DNA of 64,000 nucleotides from contig NZ_SMRO01000004.1 of assembly GCF_004359985.1 (NCBI RefSeq), positions 310,001 to 374,000 on the forward strand, read 5' to 3'. The position numbers were made by a program, and so were the translations under genes. Below the pieces are notes generated by a model, which saw only the letters and a program-made list of their open reading frames with translations, did not search any database and was not told where the DNA came from. Below are positions 9,725-18,680 of this stretch, piece by piece. The DNA is from Paraburkholderia flava (GTDB taxonomy: Bacteria > Pseudomonadota > Gammaproteobacteria > Burkholderiales > Burkholderiaceae). Each line of letters starts with the position of its first letter. Position 1 is the first letter of the stretch.

Positions 9725-10048
9725 ATGCAAAACCTCACCGCCTCCGCCCTCGCCGAATGGCTCGCCGACACGTCGCGTGCCGCCCCCGTGCTGCTCGACG
9801 TGCGCGAGCCGTGGGAAATCGAAACGGCGAAGATCGCCGGCAGTCTGTCGATCCCGATGCGCGAGATCCCCGCGCGCAGCGAAGAACTCGACGACGAAGC
9901 GCAGATCGTCTGCGTGTGCCACCACGGCGCGCGCAGTGCGCAGGTCGCGATGTTCCTCGAGTCGCGCGGCTACCGGAACGTGTTCAACCTGCAAGGCGGC
10001 ATCGACGCGTGGTCGCGCCAGGTCGATCCGTCGATCCCCACCTACTGA
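9725..10048 (+). CDS. rhodanese-like sulfurtransferase domain protein
   Basis: A 107-aa single rhodanese domain with the LLDVREPWEIE motif and an active-site loop CHHGARSAQVA in which the first Cys is the expected persulfide carrier. The start at 9725 (MQNLTASAL) is preferred over an upstream in-frame ATG at 9644 because the fold begins there. It probably carries sulfane sulfur in the cytoplasm; the acceptor is unknown. The TolC-type gene starts 8 bp downstream, so the two are co-transcribed. The 251 bp before it contain no gene. Confidence 0.88.
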   Translation: MQNLTASALAEWLADTSRAAPVLLDVREPWEIETAKIAGSLSIPMREIPARSEELDDEAQIVCVCHHGARSAQVAMFLESRGYRNVFNLQGGIDAWSRQVDPSIPTY

Positions 10049-10056
10049 TCCGCACG

Positions 10057-11553
10057 ATGCGTCTGCGCCGGGCCGCGCCGGTCCTGCTTGCGCTCACGCT
10101 CGTGTTCTGCGCGGCGCACGCACACGCGGTCGGTCTGTCGCAGCTCTACGACGAAGCGCTCGGCAACGACTCGCAACTGCAAAGCGCGCGCGCGACGATG
10201 GCCGCGAACAGCGAAGAGCTGCCGCTCGCCCGCGCGAAGCTGCTGCCGCAGGCCAACGCGACGGTCAACGCGAGTCGTCAGCGCACCGATCTCGGCGGCG
10301 CTTTTCCGAAGTCGTACGGCAACAGCACCGGCTATACGGTATCGCTGACGCAGCCGTTGATTCACGTCGATAACTGGTACGGCTATTCGCAGGGCAAGCT
10401 CGCGGTCGAGTCGGCGCAGGCGTCGTTCGGCGCTGCGCGGCAGGACCTGATCCTGCGACTCGGCCAGGCGTACTTCGATGCGCTCGCCGCGCAGGATTCG
10501 CTGGCGATTGCGCGTTCGCAGAAAACGTCGATCGCGCAGCAGCTCGAATCCGCGCGACGCTCGTTCGAAGTCGGCAACACGACCATCACCGATACCGACG
10601 AAGCGCAGGCCAAATTCGATCAGGCCGTATCCGCCGAAATCGGCGCGCAGAACGATCTCGCGGTGAAGCTCGCTGCACTGGAGCAGATCGTCGGGCATCC
10701 GGTGGAGCGTGTCGATGGACTCGCAGCCGGTGTGCCGCTACCGCCGCCGATGCCCGCCGATCTCAGTCAGTGGGTCGACGCGGCGACCGCGACGAACTAT
10801 CAGGTGGTATTGAAGCGTCTGTCGCTCGACACCGCGCAGCGCGAAACGTCGAAGGCGAAGGCCGGCCATCTGCCGACCGTCGACCTCGTCGCGAGCTATT
10901 CGCGCAACAGCCTCGGCTCGGCCGGCACCGGCTTCGGTGCAGGCGGGCTCGGTGCGGGCGGCAACGTGCCGCTCGGCGCCGAACTGAGCGGCCTCGGCTC
11001 GTCGTACACGAGCAGCACGATCGGCATTCAGGTGACCATTCCGCTGTTCGCGGGCGGTGCGACGCAAAGCCGCGTGCGCCAGACGCTCGCGCTCGAAGAC
11101 CAGGCATCGTCCGATCTCGACACCGCGCGACGCAACGCTGCGTTGTCCGCGCGTCAGGCGTACCTCGGCGTATCGAGCGGACTCGCGCAGGTGCAGGCAT
11201 TGCAAACTGCGGAGAAATCCGCGCGCACGTCGCTCGAATCGAACCTGCTTGGTTATCAGGTCGGTGTGCGGATCAATATCGATGTGCTGAACGCGCAGGA
11301 CCAGTTGTTCACCGCGCGGCGCAATCTTGCGAAGGCGCGCTATGACACGCTCGTCAATGGACTTAAGTTGAAGGCGTCGGCCGGCAATCTCACCGACGAG
11401 GATGTGCTGCAACTCAGCACGTTGCTCTCCACTGATGACGACAGCGCGCTCACCGACTTGCCGCAGCCGGTTGCTGTGCCGCATCCGGGTGTGCATATGA
11501 AGGGCGCGGGGAATAAGGGTGGTCGGCGGACGATGCCGGCGGGTACGCAGTAG
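10057..11553 (+). CDS. TolC-family outer membrane efflux protein
   Basis: A 498-aa protein with an N-terminal signal peptide (MRLRRAAPVLLALTLVFCAA, ending AHA) and the two repeated halves of TolC-type channels, seen as long Ala/Gln/Leu-rich helices and strand segments such as GYTVSLTQPLIHVDN and TIGIQVTIPLFAGGATQSRV. The latter is the usual second-repeat marker. It forms the trimeric outer-membrane exit duct of type I secretion or efflux systems. No inner-membrane pump partner is encoded next to it, so it may serve several pumps. The His-rich/basic tail (VPHPGVHMKGAG) is short and unexplained. Confidence 0.9.
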   Translation: MRLRRAAPVLLALTLVFCAAHAHAVGLSQLYDEALGNDSQLQSARATMAANSEELPLARAKLLPQANATVNASRQRTDLGGAFPKSYGNSTGYTVSLTQPLIHVDNWYGYSQGKLAVESAQASFGAARQDLILRLGQAYFDALAAQDSLAIARSQKTSIAQQLESARRSFEVGNTTITDTDEAQAKFDQAVSAEIGAQNDLAVKLAALEQIVGHPVERVDGLAAGVPLPPPMPADLSQWVDAATATNYQVVLKRLSLDTAQRETSKAKAGHLPTVDLVASYSRNSLGSAGTGFGAGGLGAGGNVPLGAELSGLGSSYTSSTIGIQVTIPLFAGGATQSRVRQTLALEDQASSDLDTARRNAALSARQAYLGVSSGLAQVQALQTAEKSARTSLESNLLGYQVGVRINIDVLNAQDQLFTARRNLAKARYDTLVNGLKLKASAGNLTDEDVLQLSTLLSTDDDSALTDLPQPVAVPHPGVHMKGAGNKGGRRTMPAGTQ

Positions 11554-11700
11554 GCGGCTTTCTCCACGGGCTGCACAAAGACGACTCGAAGCGCGAATCA
11601 GGCGAGGCCGATAAGCGTGCCGGAAGCGGGGCTGTCGTGCGGCTCTAGTCGACTACAACCAGTCGTTCGACCCACTGGCACGAATCATCGACAATCGGCA

Positions 11701-12015
11701 TCACTCGAACCAGGTCTCCGCCCAATCGTTTAGCGGCCGCAACGCCGTCCGTAACGCTACGCCTGCCTCGGTCAGACAGTAGCCCTGCCCCGCATGATCG
11801 ATGAGCCCTGCCTCTCGCAATTCCTTGAGGCGGGTATTGAGCAAGCTGGGATTCGTATCGGCCGCCTGCTCCAATGCGCGAAACGTCAGCGGCTCGCCTC
11901 GCAATTCCCACAAAATGCGTAGCGCCGCCCGTCGCCCCAGCAGATCAAGCGCGACCATGATGGGACGGCCCGTCGTTGACCCGCGCACCGGCTTGCCAGC
12001 TTTAGGTATCTTCAT
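11701..12015 (-). CDS. HxlR-type winged helix-turn-helix regulator
   Basis: A 104-aa single-domain regulator with the HxlR layout: DLLGRRAALRILWELRGEPLTF, the recognition region NTRLKELREAGLI and a wing ending in YCLTEAGVALR. HxlR proteins are small dimeric repressors or activators that often sense electrophiles or aldehydes. It is divergent from a carboxymuconolactone-decarboxylase-like gene with only 62 bp between the starts, and a dyad lies in that gap. It probably regulates its neighbour and itself. Confidence 0.85.
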   Translation of the reverse strand: MKIPKAGKPVRGSTTGRPIMVALDLLGRRAALRILWELRGEPLTFRALEQAADTNPSLLNTRLKELREAGLIDHAGQGYCLTEAGVALRTALRPLNDWAETWFE

Positions 12016-12048
12016 GCTTTACTTTTCATAGCAACATCGTTAGAGTCC

Positions 12049-12065
12049 GCTATAGAAAATATAGC
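12049..12065. promoter_or_regulatory. dyad operator in the HxlR/CMD divergent promoter
   Basis: A perfect inverted repeat GCTATA-GAAAA-TATAGC sits 12 bp upstream of the ATG at 12078. Its TATAGA/TATAGC parts may overlap a -10 element. Size and location fit a binding site for the divergently encoded HxlR regulator. Confidence 0.55.
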
Positions 12066-12077
12066 ACAGGACGCGAC

Positions 12078-12635
12078 ATGTCAGCCCGCATCGCACCCGT
12101 TCAGCCGCCTTTCTCGCCGGCCATCCATGAGATGCTGGAGAAAATCATGCCGCCAGGCGTCCCACCACTTAGCCTCTTCACGACGATGGCTCGTGACGAG
12201 CGTCTGTTTGGCAAATTCTTCGCCGCCAACTTGCTGGAACGTGGCCACCTGACGCTTCGACAACGCGAGTTGATCATCGATCGAACCACCGCGCTGTGTA
12301 AGTCCGAATACGAGTGGGGTGTCCACATGGCCTTCTTTGGCGCCCGTGTCGATTTCTCGGCTGAGCAGATCGAGGCGCTGGTGCACGGCACCCCTCAGGA
12401 CGAGTGCTGGTCGGTCGAAGACTCCGTCATCCTGCGAATGTGCGACGCACTGCATCGCGACTGCAGTATCGACGAGGACTTATGGCATGCGTTGCGCGCG
12501 CACTTCGCTGAGGAAGCGATCCTTGAGATGCTGATGCTGGCGGGCTTCTATCGAACAGTAAGCTATCTCACGAATGCCCTGCAATTGCCGCTTGAATCGT
12601 ACGCCATGCGCTTCCCTATTCGCGTGGCGACCTGA
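12078..12635 (+). CDS. carboxymuconolactone decarboxylase-like / AhpD-like protein
   Basis: A 185-aa all-helical protein resembling the carboxymuconolactone-decarboxylase family. The family core is seen in LTLRQRELIIDRTTALCKSEYEWGVHMAFFG, where a C-x(4-6)-W-x-x-H pattern (CKSEYEWGVH) replaces the AhpD-type CxxC. The second cysteine of the peroxidatic pair is absent, so a peroxidase role is unlikely. The physiological substrate is unknown. It is the probable target of the divergent HxlR regulator. Confidence 0.75.
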   Translation: MSARIAPVQPPFSPAIHEMLEKIMPPGVPPLSLFTTMARDERLFGKFFAANLLERGHLTLRQRELIIDRTTALCKSEYEWGVHMAFFGARVDFSAEQIEALVHGTPQDECWSVEDSVILRMCDALHRDCSIDEDLWHALRAHFAEEAILEMLMLAGFYRTVSYLTNALQLPLESYAMRFPIRVAT

Positions 12636-12839
12636 AGGCATGGTAGGGGGCGGCTTAGCGACACGCACGAAGCCTCTGCGTGCTGATTGGTTGTGGGCGT
12701 AGCACCATTCTGGCCGTCGTACGTTTGCGACGACCATGATCACAACGATCCCCACCGCACCCCCATCACCTGATAAATTATCGCAGCAGGAAAGCAGAGC
12801 CACCCGTCGATTACCTTTCGGTATCCTACAAAAATCATT

Positions 12840-13787
12840 ATGAACAGACTGCGTCTCATAAAAGCGTCGCTGGCCGTCCTGCTGACGTTAACCACAGCCC
12901 ATGCAGCGATGGCCGGCCATACATCGACAGGGGTCGACGACCCAGCGCTGGCAACCGATCTGCACGAAACCATCGTCCACGTACCGATGACAGAAAAAGG
13001 ATTCTTCGGGACATCGCAGCGCGAACTCGTCGCGACGACGTATATGCCCGACGGCGACGGCCCCTTCCCGCTGATCGTGTTGAGTCACGGCAATCCTCCG
13101 AGCCCGCTGGATCGCGTCAAGGTCGGCCGCTATCGCAAGATCGCGCAGATCCGCGAATTCGTCCGGATGGGATTTGCCGTGATCGTGCCGGTCCGGCGCG
13201 GGTATGGCGAAACCGGCGGCACGTTCGCGGAAGATACCGGCTCGTGCAAACATGCCGACTACGAAGATGCGGGCCATCATGCAGCCGAAGACCTGCTCGC
13301 GACGATCAAATTCGCGGACACGCTGCCGCAGATCGACGCGCATCACGTGATTCTCGTGGGTCAATCGGCAGGTGGATTCGCGTCGCTTGCCACCGCGAGC
13401 ATGGCACCGGATGGCCTCGTCGGCGTCGTGAATTTCTCCGGCGGCCGGGGCGGTCGACCGGCGACGCATCCAGGGGACCCGTGCGATCCGGAAGGCATGG
13501 CGCGCACCATGAAACAATTCGCGACGACCACGCACGTCCCCATCTTGTGGCACTACGTGGAGAACGACCAGTTCTTCGCGCCTGACGTCGTGCGGACCTG
13601 GTTCGCGGCGTTCCAGGCTGGCGGCGGTCAAGGCGAACTGATCGTCGAACCGCCGTTCGGACGCGACGGGCACGGCATGTTCGCCGTCGACCGCGCGATT
13701 CCGATATGGCTACCGCACTTCACGCAGTTCGTTACACCGCTCGTTCCTGGGCTCAAGACGAGCAGTAATGCGCCTGCTGGATCGTGA
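12840..13787 (+). CDS. exported alpha/beta hydrolase (dienelactone-hydrolase-like)
   Basis: A 315-aa protein with a signal peptide (MNRLRLIKASLAVLLTLTTA, cleavage near AMAG) followed by an alpha/beta-hydrolase fold. The nucleophile elbow is GQSAGGFASL, with Ser as the likely nucleophile; an acid is in WHYVENDQFFAPD and the His in GRDGHGMFAVD. The oxyanion region is VLSHGNPPS. It probably hydrolyses an ester in the periplasm; the substrate is unknown. It is transcribed alone and faces the convergent transaminase gene. Confidence 0.8.
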   Translation: MNRLRLIKASLAVLLTLTTAHAAMAGHTSTGVDDPALATDLHETIVHVPMTEKGFFGTSQRELVATTYMPDGDGPFPLIVLSHGNPPSPLDRVKVGRYRKIAQIREFVRMGFAVIVPVRRGYGETGGTFAEDTGSCKHADYEDAGHHAAEDLLATIKFADTLPQIDAHHVILVGQSAGGFASLATASMAPDGLVGVVNFSGGRGGRPATHPGDPCDPEGMARTMKQFATTTHVPILWHYVENDQFFAPDVVRTWFAAFQAGGGQGELIVEPPFGRDGHGMFAVDRAIPIWLPHFTQFVTPLVPGLKTSSNAPAGS

Positions 13788-13878
13788 GGTTATGGATATC
13801 GCGTCGCTTGCTGCCGATGCGATATCCACTCCCTTCAGTTGAACGACTGCGTTAAACGACAGCGGACGCGATGCGCAC

Positions 13879-15192
13879 TCACTCCGTCTCGCGCAACACC
13901 TCCCCCACCGTCCGGAAAATCTCATCGATCTGCGCTTCGTCGATGATGAGCGGCGGCGAGAACGCGAGGATGTCGCCGGTATAGCGCGTGAGCACGCCCT
14001 TCTGATAGCAGCGCTGGAACACCTCGGCGGCACGCGCACCGGGCGCACCATCGCGCGGCGCCAGTTCAACGCCACCCACGAGCCCCAGATTACGCACATC
14101 GATCACATGACGCTCGCCGCGCAGCTTATGAATCGCTGCTTCGAAAACCGGTGCCATCCGCGCCGCGCGATCGAACAGCTGGTCGCGCTCGTACAGATCG
14201 ATCGTCGCGCAGGCCGCGGCCGCCGCGATCGGATGTCCCGAATACGTGTAGCCATGAAACAGCTCGATGCCGGCCGGCGCGCCGTTGACGATCGAGTCGT
14301 GAATCCGCGTGCTCGCCGCGACTGCGCCGAGCGGTGCGGCGGCGTTGTTGGTGCCCTTCGCCATCGTCAGCAGGTCGGGCGTCACGTTGAAGTATTGCGC
14401 GGCGAACGGCGCACCGAGACGTCCCCAGCCGGTGATCACCTCATCGAAAATCAGCAGGATGCCGTGCTTCGTGCAGATCTCGCGTAGCCGCTCCAGATAG
14501 CCCTGCGGCGGAATCAGCACACCCGTCGAACCGGCGACCGGTTCGACGATCACCGCCGCGATCGTCGACGCGTCGTGCAGCGTGACGATGCGCTCCAGCT
14601 CGTCCGCGAGATGCGCGCCCCACGTGGGCTGGCCCTTCGAGAACGCCGCTTCCTTCACGTTGAGCGTGTGCGGCAGATGATCGATCGACGGCAGCAGCGC
14701 ACCCGAGTACGTCTTGCGATTCGGCGCAATCCCGCCGACCGAAATCCCGCCGAAGCCCACGCCGTGATAACCGCGCTCGCGTCCGATGAAACGCGTGCGC
14801 TGTCCTTCGCCGCGCGAACGGTGATACGCGAGCGCGATTTTCAGGGCGGTGTCGACGGCTTCCGATCCCGAGTTCACGAAGAAGATGTGCTTCAGGTCGC
14901 CGGGCGTGTGGCGGGCGATTTTCGTGGCGGCCTCGAAGGCTTTCGGGTGGCCCATCTGGAACGTCGGCGCGAAATCCATCTCCGCCGCCTGCGCCTGCAC
15001 CGCGGCGACGATCTCGTCGCGGCAGTGGCCCGCGTTCACGCACCACAGGCCGGCGGTGCCGTCGAGAATCTGCCGGCCGTCGTGCGACGTGTAGTACATG
15101 CCCTTCGCGCTCACGAGCAGCCGTGGGGCGCTCTTGAACTGTCGATTGGCGGTGAACGGCATCCAGAACGCGGACATGTCGGGCGTACTCAT
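13879..15192 (-). CDS. omega-amino acid--pyruvate aminotransferase (class III PLP)
   Basis: A 437-aa fold-type-I class III transaminase. The PLP lysine is in LLTMAKGTNNAAAPLGAV, the cofactor Asp in ILLIFDEVITGWGR, and the phosphate-binding turn in FFVNSGSEAVDTALK. The opening MSAFWMPFTANRQFK with the later RTRFIGRERGYHG closely follows beta-alanine:pyruvate transaminases. It would move the amino group of beta-alanine or another omega-amino acid to pyruvate. It is divergent from urtA across a 483-bp region, so nitrogen-linked control is possible, though the sigma-54 element there points towards urtA. Confidence 0.88.
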   Translation of the reverse strand: MSTPDMSAFWMPFTANRQFKSAPRLLVSAKGMYYTSHDGRQILDGTAGLWCVNAGHCRDEIVAAVQAQAAEMDFAPTFQMGHPKAFEAATKIARHTPGDLKHIFFVNSGSEAVDTALKIALAYHRSRGEGQRTRFIGRERGYHGVGFGGISVGGIAPNRKTYSGALLPSIDHLPHTLNVKEAAFSKGQPTWGAHLADELERIVTLHDASTIAAVIVEPVAGSTGVLIPPQGYLERLREICTKHGILLIFDEVITGWGRLGAPFAAQYFNVTPDLLTMAKGTNNAAAPLGAVAASTRIHDSIVNGAPAGIELFHGYTYSGHPIAAAAACATIDLYERDQLFDRAARMAPVFEAAIHKLRGERHVIDVRNLGLVGGVELAPRDGAPGARAAEVFQRCYQKGVLTRYTGDILAFSPPLIIDEAQIDEIFRTVGEVLRETE

Positions 15193-15236
15193 GGGGTGCT
15201 CCTCCGTAATGGGTTTCCTGTGGGGTTAACCAGCGG

Positions 15237-15285
15237 GTCTTTCGGTGAGTCTTTCCAGTCAGTCTTGCAGCGAGTCTTCCAGTGT
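15237..15285. repeat. short imperfect tandem repeat, about 12 bp x 4
   Basis: Four tandem units starting GTCTT (GTCTTTCGGTGA, GTCTTTCCAGTCA, GTCTTGCAGCGA, GTCTTCCAGTGT) lie just upstream of the transaminase gene. The rest of the 483-bp intergenic region to urtA holds no gene. It may be slippage DNA or repeated protein-binding half sites. Confidence 0.6.
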
Positions 15286-15558
15286 AGGCAGAGGTCGGCG
15301 CATGCACAACGACATAGCGGCGATGCACCGCGTCCGTTCGTCGGGTCGTGCGTGCGCCTCGTTGCAGCGCGGCGCGCACCTCGACGCAGCAGACACGCCG
15401 CCATTGCACCAGTTTCGCCCCCAGCCCGCATCGCGCGCACAACAGCTCGTCATCGCACGCGCCATGACGGACAAGCCGCACTGGCGAGCCGTAAAGGCGA
15501 GCCATGACAGCAATCCGCAGCGCAGCACAACACCCGCATCGCCCTCCGGTTATCAGCT

Positions 15559-15574
15559 TGGCATATGCCTTGCA
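15559..15574 (+). promoter_or_regulatory. sigma-54 (-24/-12) promoter of urtABCDE
   Basis: TGGCATATGCCTTGCA matches the sigma-54 consensus, with GG at -24 and GC at -12 separated by exactly 10 nt. It lies about 100 bp upstream of urtA on the correct strand. Nitrogen-limitation control of urea uptake through sigma-54/NtrC is well known. No convincing NtrC dyad was found upstream here, only GCACC half-sites such as that at 15325. Confidence 0.75.
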
Positions 15575-15675
15575 GTATCCGCCCCGCAAGCCATGCAGCG
15601 CGTCGCATCCGAGCGCTGCTCACGCGGCCCGTCGCGCGCGTCATAACACTCACCAACCACGGCAAGGGGTAATAC

Positions 15676-16974
15676 ATGAAACGTCGCAGTCTGTTGAAGC
15701 TCGGCTCCATGAGCGGCGCGCTCGCGCTCGCCGGACAAAGCCCGTTTGCGCGCGCGCAGTCGGGCAGCGGTCCGATCAAGGTCGGCATCCTGCATTCCCT
15801 GTCGGGCACGATGGCGATCTCGGAGACGTCGCTGAAAGACACCGCACTGATGACGATCGCCGAGATCAACGCAAGCGGCGGCGTGATGGGCCGCAAGCTC
15901 GAACCGGTCGTCGTCGATCCGGCGTCGAACTGGCCGCTGTTCGCCGAGAAGGCGCGTCAACTGATTACGCAGGACAAGTGCGCTGTTGTGTTCGGCTGCT
16001 GGACGTCGGTGTCGCGCAAGTCGGTGCTGCCGGTGTTCGAGGAACTGAACGGTCTGCTGTTCTATCCGGTGCAGTACGAAGGCGAAGAGATGTCGCGCAA
16101 CGTGTTCTATACGGGCGCGGCTCCCAACCAGCAGGCGATCCCCGCAACCGAATACCTGATGAGCGCCGAAGGCGGCGGCGCGAAGCGCTTCTTCCTGCTC
16201 GGCACCGACTACGTGTACCCGCGCACGACGAACAAGATCCTGCGCGCGTTCCTGAAGTCGAAAGGCGTGCAGGAAGCGGACATCCAGGAGGTCTACACGC
16301 CGTTCGGTCACAGCGATTATCAGACCATCGTCGCGAACATCAAGACCTTCTCGCAGGGCGGCAAGACGGCCGTGATCTCGACGGTGAACGGCGATTCAAA
16401 CGTGCCGTTCTACAAGGAACTCGGCAACCAGGGTTTGAAGGCGAGCGATGTGCCGGTCGTCGCGTTCTCGGTCGGTGAGGAAGAACTGCGCGGTATCGAT
16501 ACGAAGCCGCTGGTCGGCAACCTCGCCGCGTGGAACTACTTCATGTCGCTGCGCAATCCGACCAATGACAAGTTCAAGAAGCAATGGGCCGACTGGGTCG
16601 CGAAAAACAATCTGCCGGGCGGTACGAAGCGCGTGACGAACGATCCGATGGAAGCGACGTGGGTCGGCATTCACATGTGGAAGCAGGCCGTCGAAAAAGC
16701 GAAGAGCACCGACGTCGACAAGGTGCGCGTCGCGATGATCGGCCAGAAGGTCGCGGCACCATCGGGCTTCACGCTCGAGATGGACGGCAACCACCATCTG
16801 CACAAGCCGGTGATGATCGGCGAAGTGCGCGCGGACGGTCAGTTCAACGTCGTGTGGCGCACGAAGACGACGATCCGTGCACAACCGTGGAGCCCGTATA
16901 TCGCGGGGAATGCGGGCAAGGCGGATGTGGTGAGTTCGATTCCGGCGTTTTTGCGGCGTTCGCGGGTTGCCTGA
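15676..16974 (+). CDS. urtA: urea ABC transporter substrate-binding protein UrtA
   Basis: A 432-aa periplasmic binding protein of the branched-chain-amino-acid/amide type. It starts MKRRSLLKLGSMSGALALAG, a twin-arginine-like signal ending near ARAQ. Core motifs IKVGILHSLSGTMAISETSLKD, VFGCWTSVSRKSVLPVFEE and LLFYPVQYEGEE are characteristic of UrtA and separate it from general LivJ proteins. It binds urea at low concentration and feeds UrtBC. A 9-bp hairpin follows the gene before urtB. Confidence 0.95.
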   Translation: MKRRSLLKLGSMSGALALAGQSPFARAQSGSGPIKVGILHSLSGTMAISETSLKDTALMTIAEINASGGVMGRKLEPVVVDPASNWPLFAEKARQLITQDKCAVVFGCWTSVSRKSVLPVFEELNGLLFYPVQYEGEEMSRNVFYTGAAPNQQAIPATEYLMSAEGGGAKRFFLLGTDYVYPRTTNKILRAFLKSKGVQEADIQEVYTPFGHSDYQTIVANIKTFSQGGKTAVISTVNGDSNVPFYKELGNQGLKASDVPVVAFSVGEEELRGIDTKPLVGNLAAWNYFMSLRNPTNDKFKKQWADWVAKNNLPGGTKRVTNDPMEATWVGIHMWKQAVEKAKSTDVDKVRVAMIGQKVAAPSGFTLEMDGNHHLHKPVMIGEVRADGQFNVVWRTKTTIRAQPWSPYIAGNAGKADVVSSIPAFLRRSRVA

Positions 16975-16999
16975 TGTTGTGACGCCGTAACGTTGTGAC

Positions 17000-17020
17000 G
17001 CGGCGGTGCTGCACCGCCGC
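17000..17020 (+). other. intercistronic hairpin between urtA and urtB
   Basis: A perfect GCGGCGGTG/CACCGCCGC stem with a 3-nt loop and no T-run. As with the other binding-protein gene in this window, it probably stabilises the urtA part of the message so that the binding protein is made in excess over the permease. Confidence 0.55.
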
Positions 17021-17053
17021 GCCGTACCACCTGCACTACTTTAGAAGGCCACC

Positions 17054-18679
17054 ATGGCGTTCCACTTTTCCGCGTCGCTGCGCCGTCACGTCGCTGCCGC
17101 GCTGCTGACGTTCATCGCGGGCACGCCGCTCGCCGCGTTCGCGCTGAGCCCCGCCGATCTCGCGCCGCTCGCGGGCGACGACTTCGATGCGAAGTCCGCC
17201 GCGATCGACAAGCTGATCGCGAATCGCGACGCGCCGTCGCTCGCCGTGCTGAAAGCGCTGTCCGACGACACCGCACTCGCCACCGATAGCGGCGAAGTGT
17301 TGCTCCAGGACGGCGACACCGCACACGATGCCGCCACCGGCAAGACCGTCGCCGCCGGCGACGCGCAACCGGTCACGCTGAACAACCTGCTGCGCTCAAA
17401 GGTAACGGGCGCACTGTCGGGACTGCAACTCGGCTCATCCGATCTCGACGCGCGTCGCGCGGCCGTCGCAGCGTTGCTGAAAAACCCCGACCCCGCGATG
17501 AAGCCGCTGATCGACGCGGCCCGCGCGAAGGAAACCGACCCGACGTTGAAGAAACGTCTCGACACGCTGTGGGCGATGACCGCGCTCCACAACCCCGACG
17601 CCGCGACGCGGCTCGAAGCGGTCAAGCTCGTCGCCGCGAGGCACGATCTCGACATGTACGAACTGCTGCGTCCGCTCGTCGCGAAGAAGCCCGACGGCAG
17701 TTTCGCGGAAAGCGACGCGAACGTTCGCGCGGTCGCACAGCAAGGCATCGACGCACTCGATTCGATCCAGCGCCGCAGCGAGATCGCCGGCACGCTGTTC
17801 GCGGGGCTGTCGCTCGGCAGCGTGCTGCTGCTTGCGGCGCTAGGCCTCGCGATCACGTATGGGCTGATCGGCGTGATCAACATGGCGCACGGCGAGTTTC
17901 TGATGATCGGCGCGTATGCAACGTACGCGGTGCAGAACGTGTTCCAGCGCCATGCGCCCGGCGCATTCGACTGGTATCCGCTGTTCGCGATTCCTGCATC
18001 GTTCGTCGCGGCTGCTGTGGTCGGCATCGTGCTCGAACGGCTCGTGTTGAAGCATCTGTACGGCCGGCCGCTCGAAACACTGCTCACGACGTTCGGCGTG
18101 AGCCTGATCCTGATTCAGGCGACGCGGATGATCTTCGGCGCGCAGAACGTGCAGGTGGTGAATCCGTCGTGGATGAGCGGCGGCGTCACCGTGCTGCCGA
18201 ATCTGATCCTGCCGTACAACCGGCTCGCGATTCTCGCGTTCGCGCTGATCGTCGTCGGCATCGCGTGGGCCGTGCTGACGAAGACGCGCCTCGGCCTGTT
18301 CGTGCGCGCCGTCACGCAGAACCGTCGAATGGCTGCGTGCGTCGGCGTGAAAACGGCACGCGTCGATTCGTATGCGTTCGCATTCGGCGCGGGCATCGCT
18401 GGGCTCGGCGGCTGCGCGCTGTCGCAGATCGGCAATGTCGGTCCGGACCTCGGACAGAGCTACATCATCGATTCGTTCATGGCAGTCGTGCTCGGCGGCG
18501 TCGGGCAGCTGGCGGGGACCGTGCTCGGCGGCTTCGGGCTTGGGCTGGTCAGCAAGGCGATCGAACCGTTCTGGGGAGCAGTGTTGGCGAAGATAGCGGT
18601 GCTGGTGCTGATCGTGCTGTTCATTCAGAAGCGTCCTCAGGGCATGTTCGCCTTGAAGGGCCGCAGCGCGGAGGCTTGA
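17054..18679 (+). CDS. urtB: urea ABC transporter permease UrtB
   Basis: A 541-aa protein with a cleavable-looking signal (AAALLTFIAGTPLAAFA), a roughly 220-residue periplasmic helical-repeat region (ALLKNPDPAMKPLIDAARAK and similar HEAT-like units) and a C-terminal LivH-type permease of about eight membrane helices beginning at TLFAGLSLGSVLLLAALGLA. This two-part layout and length are typical of UrtB and absent in LivH. It forms half of the urea channel with UrtC, whose gene starts 1 bp after this stop codon. Confidence 0.95.
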   Translation: MAFHFSASLRRHVAAALLTFIAGTPLAAFALSPADLAPLAGDDFDAKSAAIDKLIANRDAPSLAVLKALSDDTALATDSGEVLLQDGDTAHDAATGKTVAAGDAQPVTLNNLLRSKVTGALSGLQLGSSDLDARRAAVAALLKNPDPAMKPLIDAARAKETDPTLKKRLDTLWAMTALHNPDAATRLEAVKLVAARHDLDMYELLRPLVAKKPDGSFAESDANVRAVAQQGIDALDSIQRRSEIAGTLFAGLSLGSVLLLAALGLAITYGLIGVINMAHGEFLMIGAYATYAVQNVFQRHAPGAFDWYPLFAIPASFVAAAVVGIVLERLVLKHLYGRPLETLLTTFGVSLILIQATRMIFGAQNVQVVNPSWMSGGVTVLPNLILPYNRLAILAFALIVVGIAWAVLTKTRLGLFVRAVTQNRRMAACVGVKTARVDSYAFAFGAGIAGLGGCALSQIGNVGPDLGQSYIIDSFMAVVLGGVGQLAGTVLGGFGLGLVSKAIEPFWGAVLAKIAVLVLIVLFIQKRPQGMFALKGRSAEA

Positions 18680-18680
18680 G

